The position numbers and the translations under genes are program-made. A stretch of DNA of 16,306 nucleotides, from the NCBI GenBank assembly GCA_035416745.1, contig DAOLNV010000004.1, positions 119,083 through 135,388 of the forward strand, read 5' to 3'. Origin of the DNA: Candidatus Hydrogenedentota bacterium. GTDB lineage: Bacteria > Hydrogenedentota > Hydrogenedentia > Hydrogenedentales > SLHB01. Below are positions 1 to 7,283 of the stretch, piece by piece. Each line of letters starts with the position of its first letter. Position 1 is the stretch's first letter. The notes beneath the pieces are model-generated. The model ran no database searches. It was not told where the DNA came from and saw only the letters and a program-made list of their open reading frames with translations.

Positions 1-2301
1 GGTGAATTCCGGAGGGAACGGCCACTCCGCGCGCTCGCCGGAATCCACGCGCGCCAGGACATAGTCCCAAAAAGCGGCCAGCTCCTTGCGATACACGTGA
101 TACGCCAACTCGAAGTGGTGGCTGCGACAATATTCGTTCTCGGCATTGCCTTTGAGCGTCAGTTCCGTGTGCGGGTTCAGCGCAGGCAAAACGCCGCCCA
201 GGGGTTTGGCCTCCTCGAGCTGCCGCAAACTTGCCGCCATCGAGAAATCGTCGGATTGGGCCAGCAGACCGCACAGCGCGTCAAGCAACTCGCGGTTCAA
301 CTCGGCCACTTGCCGGATAGAGGCGGCATCGGCTTGCTGTTGACGCCAGGCATGGACCATCCGGCCGGCATGAAGCACCGTAGCGGTAAGGGCCCGGTTG
401 GCCGTGGTGCGCCCCATATCCAGCGCGTCGCGCCGCCACTGGGCATTGCCGCAGGCGGTCTCGGTCAAGTCGGCCAGAGCGCCCAGCATCTCGGGGGCGG
501 GCCGCAGACATGCCGCCATGCGTTCGTACCCGGCATTCACCTGGTCTTGACGCTTTGCGGACAAGTTCGCCCACATCGTGTTGGTAAGCATGTGAAACTG
601 CGGCGAGGAGAAGGTCACATTCCTTGAGGGATCGCGCATGGACCAGTTTTCGCTTTGCGAAATGACGAGCATCAACGTCCAGAGCGGCTCCATCTGAGCG
701 GCCAATTCAAGCGGGTACCGGCTCCGGCAGAAACGCACGGTTGCGGCCGGCGCCGTCAAATCATCGGGCTGCCAAGCGTTATCGGCGAGGTACTCGAGCA
801 TGAACGTGTCGTTATGCGATATCTCCGACCACAGCACATACCCTTTGCACATGGGATCTTCGGCAGCCGTCCGGAGGCGTTCGGCGAGCAGGGTGTAATC
901 GCCGTGGATGTCGCTGTTCCAGGCGTAGCCATGCAACATGCCGAATATCCAGGGGAATCGCCCGAGCACGTTCCAGTCGCGGAAATTGCATTTGGCAGCA
1001 TCGTCGGCGGTGTAATCCAGAAGGACCGTCCGCTCGGGATCGAATTCGTTGAGCAACACGCGGACTTCTTCGTCGACCCACTGATTCGCCAGGTCCCAAC
1101 TGGCGATCAGCAACGGCGCGTCGGGGTAGTGTTCGCGAATTTTCTGCTGCGTCTTGCGATAGGCGTAAAGTTTCTTCTGGAGACTGTCGCGCCGGGTTTC
1201 GCCGAAGCTGCGTTCGGCCATGCCGATGGTGTGAAAGAGCCGCGGGGACCCGAATTCGCGGATATGGGTTTCCGTGAGCTTCCAGTAAGCGTCCCATGCC
1301 CGCTCGTCGTCGATGTCCCAAATGGCCGCCGTAGGTAGAGAGTATCCTGTCTTTTGGTCGGTCACCACCGGGAAATCGGGGAAGCTTCGGTAGAACGAGC
1401 TGGGGGTGTGCGAGTACCAGTGGGTGATGGTGCCCGTGTCTTCCGGATGGAGCAATCCCCGATCGCGGGCATACTGCAGCACTTCTTTTCGCAGTTCGCC
1501 GCGGTATTGCAGGGGCCAGAAGGACGTGCGGTCGTCGTACGAGCGCTCTTTCGCGTCGGGGTCCTGTGTGTCGGTGGGCGGATAGGGCACATCGTCCGGA
1601 AAGGCTCTTTGAAAGAGGTCGTCGTGACCCGTGCGCATCATGAACAGGTTGAAGCGTTTCTTGAGCAGCCAATCGATCTCGTGTTTCCAGTCCTCGAGGT
1701 TCCAATGCTCGGCCTGGAAACGGTGCAGCCCGCGATGAGCGAAATACCGCAAGCCCCGGTAGCTGAACCGGGGCTTCTCGGCAATGTCCACCCCGGCGAG
1801 ATCGAGTTCGGGAAGACGCGGGACCACGTCGCCATCCCAGAAATACTCCACGCCCGCGTGTCGTCGGAAGAAGTCGTAGACGGCATATATGGTGGAGCGG
1901 CCGCTGCCGCCCGCGACGAGCAGGTAGCGGCAAGGCCCGGCGTCCACCGACAAGACACGGTAACTGTCCGAGCCGTATTGCAGGCCCAGGGATTCCAGGA
2001 CGCCGCGACGAATCAAATCGTGCACGACAGGATTGACCGCGTCCGAACCAATCAGGACCAGATCGCCCGACACGGGTATGCTCTCAGGACTCGCCAACGC
2101 AGGAGCACGGCCCGTCACGCGGGTCCATAGCTCGACAAAATCGCCGGCGGCGATCTCGTAGGCTTTTTCGCCTGTGGGCGGCGCAACGACGGTAATGGCA
2201 CGAGGCGCAACGGCTGCCGGCGGGACGGCTTCGGCCGCAAACGCGCTCGGCTGCGAGAAAACCGGCATCAGCATGACCGCTGCCGCAAAGACGCTTTTCA
2301 T
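1..2301 (-). CDS. Secreted GH89-like alpha-N-acetylglucosaminidase (NAGLU family), partial at window edge
   Basis: The frame is open for 767 codons from ATG at 2301 to the window edge, with no stop, so the 3' end lies outside. An AGGGGG ribosome site sits six bases before the start. Residues 1-22 look like a signal peptide (MKSVFAAAVMLM, then an A-F-A cleavage box), implying export. Residues about 35-170 resemble the N-terminal alpha/beta domain shared by NAGLU and alpha-glucuronidases (STIYAVYDFFRR, GVEYFWDGD). The barrel starts near residue 180 (W205-EIDW and QR at 231-232, as in NAGLU) and includes FGMLHGYAWN at 453-462. Candidate catalytic glutamates are E363 (GMAER) and E493 (WSEIS). They lie 130 residues apart, the same separation as E316/E446 recalled for human NAGLU. 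A helical C-terminal domain follows, and only a short tail is probably missing. Known family members release terminal alpha-GlcNAc from glycans. The substrate here is unknown; another glycosidase specificity is possible. Confidence 0.72.
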   Translation of the reverse strand, partial: MKSVFAAAVMLMPVFSQPSAFAAEAVPPAAVAPRAITVVAPPTGEKAYEIAAGDFVELWTRVTGRAPALASPESIPVSGDLVLIGSDAVNPVVHDLIRRGVLESLGLQYGSDSYRVLSVDAGPCRYLLVAGGSGRSTIYAVYDFFRRHAGVEYFWDGDVVPRLPELDLAGVDIAEKPRFSYRGLRYFAHRGLHRFQAEHWNLEDWKHEIDWLLKKRFNLFMMRTGHDDLFQRAFPDDVPYPPTDTQDPDAKERSYDDRTSFWPLQYRGELRKEVLQYARDRGLLHPEDTGTITHWYSHTPSSFYRSFPDFPVVTDQKTGYSLPTAAIWDIDDERAWDAYWKLTETHIREFGSPRLFHTIGMAERSFGETRRDSLQKKLYAYRKTQQKIREHYPDAPLLIASWDLANQWVDEEVRVLLNEFDPERTVLLDYTADDAAKCNFRDWNVLGRFPWIFGMLHGYAWNSDIHGDYTLLAERLRTAAEDPMCKGYVLWSEISHNDTFMLEYLADNAWQPDDLTAPAATVRFCRSRYPLELAAQMEPLWTLMLVISQSENWSMRDPSRNVTFSSPQFHMLTNTMWANLSAKRQDQVNAGYERMAACLRPAPEMLGALADLTETACGNAQWRRDALDMGRTTANRALTATVLHAGRMVHAWRQQQADAASIRQVAELNRELLDALCGLLAQSDDFSMAASLRQLEEAKPLGGVLPALNPHTELTLKGNAENEYCRSHHFELAYHVYRKELAAFWDYVLARVDSGERAEWPFPPEFT

Positions 2302-2440
2302 GATTTGCCCCCTGTTCCTGTTTGTGCTCGCCAAACATACCACGAAACGGGCGGGTTCACCACACGGCAACATGCCAATCAGAGGACGGGCATCCGCGGC
2401 GCATCGCGGCCGGGAACGCCCCTGGGCTGTGAAGGGCCGG
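2302..2440 (-). other. Gap between the aroC-like gene and the GH89-like gene
   Basis: This 139-base gap has no convincing terminator. A possible extended -10 (TG-G-TATGTT on the minus strand) lies about 35-40 bases before the glycosidase start, but no good -35 is visible. The glycosidase may be co-transcribed with aroC or have a weak promoter of its own; the sequence does not decide between these. Confidence 0.3.
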
Positions 2441-3772
2441 TCAGCCGGTGACCTTTTCCTGCAGGGCGCGGTATCCGTAGTACATGGCCAGCTGGTCCAG
2501 CAGGATGATGGCCATGAATGCCTCGGCGACGGGCCACACACGTGCGACAATGGTCGGGTCGCGGCGCGTCACGGCCGACAGGGTGGCGTTCTTCATCGAG
2601 ACTTTGTCGACGGTGTGCTGGTCTTTGGCGATAGTCGGGGTGGGCTTGACCGCGAGCCGTACAACGAGGTCCTGTCCCGTGGTGAGCCCGCCGGTGATGC
2701 CGCCCGCGTTGTTGCTCTGAAATACGGCCTTGCCGTTTTTCGCGCGCATCTGGTCGTTGCACTCGGAGCCGCGCATGTCCTTAACCTGCATACCGGCGCC
2801 GATCTCGACCGCTTTGATGGTTCCGATGCTCATCATGCGGCCCAGTTCGCCATCGAGCTTGTTGAAGACTGGTTCGCCCACCCCCGCCGGGACGCCCGTA
2901 GCCACGACTTCGCAGACCCCGCCGCTGGAATCCCCCTCGTCGCGGATTTCGACAATGCGTTTGTACATGGCGTGAGCGGCGTCGACGTCCGGGCAGTTCA
3001 ACAGGGGATGGACGCCCGCTTCCTTGCTGACGGCCGCCATATCGATGGGTTCGGCGCTGTTGCGAATCTCGATGAGGTTCTTTTCGAGCTCCGCGAGAAC
3101 GGCCATCTTCTCGAGGAACCGCATGTCCGCGTGGAATCGGTTGGCGCCGAATACCCAGTTGTAGATCACGTCGCATTTGCGGCGCACTTCGCGAAAGATC
3201 CCGACTTTTGCGCGGACCTCGCCGCGGGGCATCTCGGCGGCCCTTACGCCCGCGGCTTCCTTGACATAGCCGAAGATGTCGATGCCGTGGTCCGCGAGCA
3301 CCCGTTTTGCCACCGCGCCAGCGGCGACGATAGTCGACGTATACCGCCCGCTGAAGAACCCCGCTCCGATCGAATCGTCGTTTTCGCCGTATTTCTGATA
3401 GGACGCGTATGAGGCATGGCCAGGCCGTGGCGTGCGGTTGGTCACCTGGTATTGTTCGATGTGCTCGAAGTGGCGATCGAGGTTGGGAATGAGCACCACC
3501 AGCGGCGTGCCATTCGTTTTGCCCTTGTTTTCGAATCCCGGCATGGTGTTCGCCGCGTTGACCCCGCTGTAAATGACGGGCAAGTCGGGTTCGCGCCGCG
3601 GGGACGTCAGTTCACCCTGGCCGGGCTTGCGCAGCAACAGGTCCCGATAGATCATCTCTTCGGTGATGAGCATGCCCGTGGGCACGCCTTGAAGATGAAC
3701 CGTCAGGCCCTCCTGATACGACCCGCCCGCCACCGCCGTTTTGAACATGGTGCCATAGGTGCAGCCAAGCAT
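2441..3772 (-). CDS. Divergent chorismate synthase family protein (AroC-like) with altered active-site motifs
   Basis: The product has 443 residues against about 360 for usual chorismate synthase. ATG 3772 is preceded by AAGGAG at nine bases. Family similarity is clear along the length: RREPD at 59-63, RPGHA at 116-120, QKYG at 126-129, VAAGAVAKRVL at 149-159, SGVPAG-like GVPAGVGEPVF at 293-303, AVEIGAG at 321-327, QSN-AGGITGG at 352-362 and PVAEAFMAIILLD at 414-426. Chorismate synthase converts EPSP to chorismate using reduced FMN. Here the N-terminal GESHG motif reads GGSYQ (16-20), so the invariant His is Tyr19. GGGRSSAR reads GAGFFSGR (136-143), QSNHAGG reads QSNNAGG (His to Asn355), and GRHDPC reads TRRDPT (402-407). 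His119 is retained. There is extra sequence of roughly 50 residues around 185-250. It lies 71 bases after aroA on the same strand, so a role in the same pathway is the simplest guess. Either it is a diverged working enzyme or a paralog with other chemistry; no gene symbol is given for that reason. Confidence 0.8.
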   Translation of the reverse strand: MLGCTYGTMFKTAVAGGSYQEGLTVHLQGVPTGMLITEEMIYRDLLLRKPGQGELTSPRREPDLPVIYSGVNAANTMPGFENKGKTNGTPLVVLIPNLDRHFEHIEQYQVTNRTPRPGHASYASYQKYGENDDSIGAGFFSGRYTSTIVAAGAVAKRVLADHGIDIFGYVKEAAGVRAAEMPRGEVRAKVGIFREVRRKCDVIYNWVFGANRFHADMRFLEKMAVLAELEKNLIEIRNSAEPIDMAAVSKEAGVHPLLNCPDVDAAHAMYKRIVEIRDEGDSSGGVCEVVATGVPAGVGEPVFNKLDGELGRMMSIGTIKAVEIGAGMQVKDMRGSECNDQMRAKNGKAVFQSNNAGGITGGLTTGQDLVVRLAVKPTPTIAKDQHTVDKVSMKNATLSAVTRRDPTIVARVWPVAEAFMAIILLDQLAMYYGYRALQEKVTG

Positions 3773-3843
3773 GGTTTCCCTCTCCTTCGTGTCCCTCTCT
3801 TGTACACCATCGATTCTGGATACGGCCAGCGGACCGCCGCTCG

Positions 3844-5118
3844 CTATCCGGCGATGCGCGCCGCCCCGCCCAACCGCGTCAGATCCTCGACAAACTTCGG
3901 ATACGTGATACCGGCCGCTTCATAACCCCGGATTCGAACCGGCCCGGCAATCTGCGTCGCGCACACGGCCAGGGCCATGACGACGCGGTGGTCGTCCTGG
4001 CCGTCGACTTCCCCGCCGTGCAGCATGCTGTGGTGAATGACAAGGCCGTCGTCCAGTTCCTCGACGCGCGCGCCGAGTTTCGTGAGTTCCTGGCGCATGA
4101 CGGCGATCCGGTCGGTTTCCTTGAGGCGCGCCTGGGGCACGTTCACCAGCCGTGTAGTGCCTTCGGCGAAACAGCCCAGCACGGCCATCATGGGCAGCGC
4201 ATCGGGCGTGGCGTTCAGGTCGAGCTCGGTCCCCCGGAGCGCCTTTGGCCGCACCCGCACGCCGGTTTGTTCCTCGGCCACATCCGCCCCCATGGCGCGG
4301 AGATAGTCCACGACCGCCTTGTCGCCCTGGACTTCGCTCATATCAAGACCGCGCGACAGAATATTGTTCCCCTCGAGCGCGCCCGCGGCCAGGAAGAAGG
4401 TTGCAGACGAGAAATCGCCCGGGATGCGCCGGTCGAAGGCCGCATAACGCTGCCCGCCGCGCACGCGAAACCACCGGAGACCGTCGCGCTCGATGGCGAT
4501 CCCCTGGCGCTCGAGCCAATCGAGCGTCATCATCACGTAGGGGGCTTCGTTGAGCAGGGGCACATCGATCTCGGTGTCGCCATCCGCCAGCGGCGCCGCC
4601 ATCAGGAGACTGGACAGGTACTGGCTGGTTACGGCCTCGATCGAGGTCTTGCCGCCGCGCAAGCGCCCCTCGACAACAAAAGGCGCGCAGCCGTTGTCCC
4701 GCGTCGACCATACCCGCGCGCCCAGGCCGGTCAGCGAGCGGGCCAGCGGGCCGGCGGGCCGCCTCCGGATCTGGGCGTCGCCGGTAAGCACCGCTATACC
4801 CGTGCGAAGCAGCGCCGCCGAGCCCATGGCTATGCGCAGGCTCGTGCCGGAGTTAGCGACGTCGATCACGTTTTCGGGCGTGCGCAACTCACCGCCCAGA
4901 CCCTGCACGTGCCACGCTTCGGGCGTGATGGCCATTTCCGCGCCAAACGCCCGGTACACAGCCACACAGGCCTCCGCGTCCTTGGATTCCAGCGGCTGGC
5001 GGATGACGCTCTTGCCCTCGGCCAACGCGGCAATCGCAACTGCACGGATGGTGTGCGACTTCGAGCCGGGGATGTCCACCTCGCCCCGAAGGGCGCTTCT
5101 CTCGCAAATCAGGTCCAT
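3844..5118 (-). CDS. aroA: 3-phosphoshikimate 1-carboxyvinyltransferase (EPSP synthase)
   Basis: This cytoplasmic enzyme joins shikimate-3-phosphate and PEP to give EPSP, the sixth shikimate-pathway step. The 424 residues match the usual length (E. coli 427). Visible motifs are PGSKSHTIR (17-25, substrate-binding Lys and Ser), NSGTSLR (89-95), GDAQIRRRP (113-121), TSQY (164-167), DFSSATFFLAAGA (235-247), a DALPM segment near 307, KETDR (333-337) and DDHR (375-378). The Gly of NSGT corresponds to the Gly whose change gives glyphosate resistance in other EPSP synthases, and it is unchanged here. The open frame continues upstream to about 5634, but that part overlaps the hydrolase gene in another frame and has no EPSP synthase similarity. 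The ATG at 5118 puts PGSKS at the usual distance and lies downstream of a good promoter. The ribosome site is weak (GGAAGAG about 11 bases upstream). The aroC-like gene follows after 71 bases. Confidence 0.95.
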   Translation of the reverse strand: MDLICERSALRGEVDIPGSKSHTIRAVAIAALAEGKSVIRQPLESKDAEACVAVYRAFGAEMAITPEAWHVQGLGGELRTPENVIDVANSGTSLRIAMGSAALLRTGIAVLTGDAQIRRRPAGPLARSLTGLGARVWSTRDNGCAPFVVEGRLRGGKTSIEAVTSQYLSSLLMAAPLADGDTEIDVPLLNEAPYVMMTLDWLERQGIAIERDGLRWFRVRGGQRYAAFDRRIPGDFSSATFFLAAGALEGNNILSRGLDMSEVQGDKAVVDYLRAMGADVAEEQTGVRVRPKALRGTELDLNATPDALPMMAVLGCFAEGTTRLVNVPQARLKETDRIAVMRQELTKLGARVEELDDGLVIHHSMLHGGEVDGQDDHRVVMALAVCATQIAGPVRIRGYEAAGITYPKFVEDLTRLGGAARIAG

Positions 5119-5147
5119 GGATGCACCATCTCTTCCACGCCAGCAAG

Positions 5148-5165
5148 CGCCGCTCTCCGGCGGCG
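5148..5165 (-). promoter_or_regulatory. Hairpin in the aroA leader
   Basis: CGCCGC (5148-5153) and GCGGCG (5160-5165) form a perfect six-base-pair stem with a six-base loop. It would sit near the 5' end of the transcript from the promoter at 5205-5176. No T-run follows, so it is not an intrinsic terminator. It may stabilise the 5' end or be incidental. Confidence 0.4.
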
Positions 5166-5175
5166 ATGATGCGGG

Positions 5176-5205
5176 ATGATAGCGTGCCGGATAACGGACA
5201 GTCAA
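5176..5205 (-). promoter_or_regulatory. Sigma70-type promoter for aroA
   Basis: On the minus strand, TTGACT (5205-5200) and TATCAT (5181-5176) are separated by 18 bases, each matching five of six consensus positions. Transcription would start near 5168, giving a leader of about 50 bases before the aroA ATG. This suggests aroA and the aroC-like gene can be expressed independently of the upstream three-gene cluster. Confidence 0.7.
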
Positions 5206-5248
5206 AGATTGAGGTGCGGGGGCGGGACGTGCGTGGCGCAAACCGCGG

Positions 5249-5806
5249 TCAGACAAAAAAGGGATTGTATCGGCTTTCGATGGCGACGGTCGATGACGGC
5301 CCATGGCCGGTGTGGATTTCGGTTTCGGGAGGAAGGCTGAAGATGTGCTTCTTGATGGCATCGAGTTGCTGTTTGGCCTGCGCTGGCGATGATGTGCCGC
5401 CCACCGAGCCGGCAAAGAGCGCGTCGCCGGTAAAGACCATCCCTGGAAACGCAAGGCTGAGCGCGTCGGGCGTATGACCGGGCGTGGCGATAACCTTGCC
5501 CGCGAGAGTTCCAACGCGAATAAGATCGCCGTGGGCGACCTTCCTGGCTTTGCATCCTCCCGGATGGGCGGCGCCGGCGTACACGGCCGCTCCGTAACGG
5601 TCGACGGCCTCGCGAAGGCCGCCGCTGTGGTCATAATGGTCGTGGGTAATGAAAATGCTCGTGAGGTTCAACTTCTCCGTTTCGATGTATTCGGCCATCT
5701 CGGGCTCGAACTCCCCCACATCGACGAGAATAGCCTCGCGGGTCTCGTCGCAGGCCAAGATGAATGCGTTGCCTTCGTTGGCGGATGTCAGAAAGTGCTT
5801 GAACAT
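5249..5806 (-). CDS. Metallo-beta-lactamase-fold hydrolase (glyoxalase II / YcbL-like)
   Basis: This 185-residue, single-domain, probably cytoplasmic protein carries the full metal-binding set of the superfamily: THDHYDH at 54-60 (His55, His57, Asp59, His60), His111 in TPGHTPD, Asp128 in FTGDALF, and His168 in HTGHGP. The short length and the NPFF ending resemble YcbL-type glyoxalase II-like thioesterases rather than full-length GloB. Hydrolysis of a thioester such as S-lactoylglutathione is plausible but not shown. The start is uncertain by one codon: GTG at 5809 overlaps the upstream stop by four bases, whereas ATG at 5806 gives the same TGATG junction as the preceding gene pair. ATG is chosen. 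Translational coupling to the pentapeptide gene is likely. Confidence 0.88.
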   Translation of the reverse strand: MFKHFLTSANEGNAFILACDETREAILVDVGEFEPEMAEYIETEKLNLTSIFITHDHYDHSGGLREAVDRYGAAVYAGAAHPGGCKARKVAHGDLIRVGTLAGKVIATPGHTPDALSLAFPGMVFTGDALFAGSVGGTSSPAQAKQQLDAIKKHIFSLPPETEIHTGHGPSSTVAIESRYNPFFV

Positions 5807-6336
5807 CACCGGCGCATCCCCGTGAGGGTTGCATTCTCGAAGTTCGCCTGTCCCGCCGCCCCTCTGAAATCGGCGTTCGTGAGGTTGGCGCGCCGGAATA
5901 TGGCGCGCTGGACGTTAGCGTTACGAAACGTTGCGCCCGTGAAGTTCGCATTTCCCGGACGCGAGTAATACAGGTCCGCGCCGTCGAAAACGGCCCCCTC
6001 GCCCAAAACGCCCACCAGGTTCGCGCGGCGCACCACAGCCCCCTTGAAAACCCCCCGGGACACGTTCGCGCCGCCCAGCACGGCAAACTCGAGGTCGGCG
6101 CCGGTCAGATCGGCCCCGCTGAGATCGGCCCCATCGAGAAAGGCGCCCCGCAGAATGGCCTTCGAGAGGTTTGCACCAGCCAGGTTTGCCCCTGAAAGGC
6201 GGGCATCGGTCAGATCGGCGCCCGAGAGGTCCGCGCCTGCGAGGTCGGGCTTGCGCAGCCGCGCTCCGATACCCCGTCCCTGCCGAAGCGCGGCAATCAG
6301 CGCCTCCCTGTCATCAACGGGCAACTCGTCAGCCAT
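5806..6336 (-). CDS. Pentapeptide-repeat protein
   Basis: The product has 176 residues. After a short N-terminal segment (about 1-29, containing a likely helix EALIAALRQG), the rest to about 172 is a continuous run of A(D/N)LXX-type pentapeptides (GADLS, GADLT, GANLA, GANLS, NANFT). That is about 28 repeats, predicted to form a right-handed quadrilateral beta-helix. There is no signal peptide or membrane segment. Some family members mimic DNA and bind gyrase; most have no known function, and no specific role can be read from this sequence. The start is ATG 6336, whose A is shared with the TGA of the upstream gene (TGATG). Its own stop overlaps the following hydrolase start in the same way, so all three genes are probably translated together. 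Confidence 0.9.
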   Translation of the reverse strand: MADELPVDDREALIAALRQGRGIGARLRKPDLAGADLSGADLTDARLSGANLAGANLSKAILRGAFLDGADLSGADLTGADLEFAVLGGANVSRGVFKGAVVRRANLVGVLGEGAVFDGADLYYSRPGNANFTGATFRNANVQRAIFRRANLTNADFRGAAGQANFENATLTGMRR

Positions 6337-6968
6337 CAGAAATCGTCCAACTCGCCCAGTTTGCTCTCGATCCAATCGCCGTAGTAGGCCAATTCCTTCA
6401 CGGAAGCCTTGATTTCGGCTGGCGTCGCCGCATGCGCGAGGTAACAATCGGTCAACACCAGGCGCTCCTCTCCGCCGTCCTTGCTGAGCGCGAGAGCTCC
6501 GTGAGAAATCTTCATGTTGGCCCGCAGGGCCCATTCAAATGCATCCTCACGCGGTTTTCCACACTCGGTGAACACGCGTATGAGCTCCGTGCCATCCTTG
6601 CGCTTATGCTGGTTCAAGCAGACCGCCTGATGGCGGCCATTCTTCAGCGTCACCTGGACCACGAACCCTTTGCCGTGCGGAGCGACCACGCGCTCGCCTT
6701 CTTTGGCGCAGGCCTTGGCCAATTCTTCGAGCGTGTATTGCTTGACCTGCGGCGAGGGCGGCACGCCCGCCAGGAAGGCGCTTGCCTCGCCAAGAGCCAG
6801 GTCGACCACGCGGCGCACGTCCACGTCCATCTCGTCGGCATGCTCGTGCAGTACCTCGAGGGCGAAGCACGCAATTCTTCCCAGCTCTTGCGCGGCATCG
6901 CGCCGCACCACCCACCCCGCCTGGGCATCACGAAGTTGTCTGGCAAGTTTTTCCAGTTCTTCCGACAC
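6336..6968 (-). CDS. HEAT-like / CesT-YbjN-like two-part protein of unknown function
   Basis: The product has 210 residues with a GTG start at 6968, preceded by GGGAGG at about eight bases. Two parts are visible. Residues about 10-65 contain paired helices with HEAT-like spacing (W19-VVRRDAAQELG, then DVDVRRVVDLAL). Residues about 78-210 resemble the alpha/beta fold of YbjN or CesT-type (type III secretion chaperone-like) proteins: alternating strands (GFVVQVTLKNGRHQAV, ELIRVFTECG), then EDAFEWALRANMKISHGALAL, LVLTDCYLAHAATPAEI and a helix ending ESKLGELDDF. This assignment comes from pattern memory, not a search, and no secretion genes are present to support a chaperone role. It is the first gene of a coupled three-gene set with the pentapeptide protein and the hydrolase. 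Confidence 0.72.
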   Translation of the reverse strand: MSEELEKLARQLRDAQAGWVVRRDAAQELGRIACFALEVLHEHADEMDVDVRRVVDLALGEASAFLAGVPPSPQVKQYTLEELAKACAKEGERVVAPHGKGFVVQVTLKNGRHQAVCLNQHKRKDGTELIRVFTECGKPREDAFEWALRANMKISHGALALSKDGGEERLVLTDCYLAHAATPAEIKASVKELAYYGDWIESKLGELDDF

Positions 6969-7283
6969 AGCCGTTCCCTCCCAATTGAGACCTCTATCTT
7001 ATCAAAGGACGCCCGGGAGCGCTACCAGAACGCTCTTGAATCGAAATTGGGGACGCGCAGCCGCGCCGGGGAGGGCGATTTGTACAGGTCCCCAGTTGCC
7101 AGGTGCGCATATTGCCCGTGACAGAGGATGGGCGGCAATGGTACCGTATCGTGCTTGGCATCCGGACTCCACGGGGAGCATTCAGCGGGCAGGTCATAGG
7201 AATAGAATCCCGGCCTGCGTTATTCATATCAAACACAATAGCCGCCGTTTTGGCGGCGGAAATGCATACTAGAACTGGACATC
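6969..7283. other. Divergent intergenic region with inverted repeats
   Basis: This stretch lies between the divergent starts at 6968 and 7284, and no gene is seen. Inverted repeats are TGGGGAC (7048-7054) with GTCCCCA (7088-7094), ATTGCC (7111-7116) with GGCAAT (7134-7139), and GCCGCC (7241-7246) with GGCGGC (7252-7257). A possible plus-strand -10, TAGAAT at 7203-7208, lacks a good -35. On the minus strand TTTGATAAGAT near 6995-7010 is the only -10-like stretch before the 6968 gene. Promoters for both blocks must lie here, but none is clear. Confidence 0.45.
7241..7257 (+). repeat. GC hairpin upstream of the MATE gene
   Basis: GCCGCC and GGCGGC form a six-base-pair stem around a GTTTT loop, 26 bases before the MATE start codon. 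No T-run follows. It could affect initiation of the MATE gene, which lacks a clear ribosome binding site. Confidence 0.4.

Noticed and set aside
812..1933. A 373-codon minus-strand frame within the GH89-like gene
   Set aside because: It is rich in Arg, Pro and Ser and has no motifs. The other minus-strand frame is open for 767 codons and reads as NAGLU.
2174..3412. A 412-codon plus-strand frame opposite the aroC-like gene
   Set aside because: Antisense shadow; the minus strand encodes recognisable chorismate-synthase-family sequence with a good ribosome site.
2441..3772. Pseudogene status for the aroC-like gene
   Set aside because: The frame is intact, the ribosome site is good, and many family motifs away from the active site are conserved. 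Divergence therefore looks selected rather than decayed.
3988..5169. A 393-codon plus-strand frame opposite aroA
   Set aside because: Antisense shadow; aroA motifs are all on the minus strand.
5119..5634. Upstream extension of the aroA reading frame to 5634
   Set aside because: The extra residues overlap the hydrolase gene in another frame, lack EPSP synthase similarity and lie upstream of the aroA promoter.
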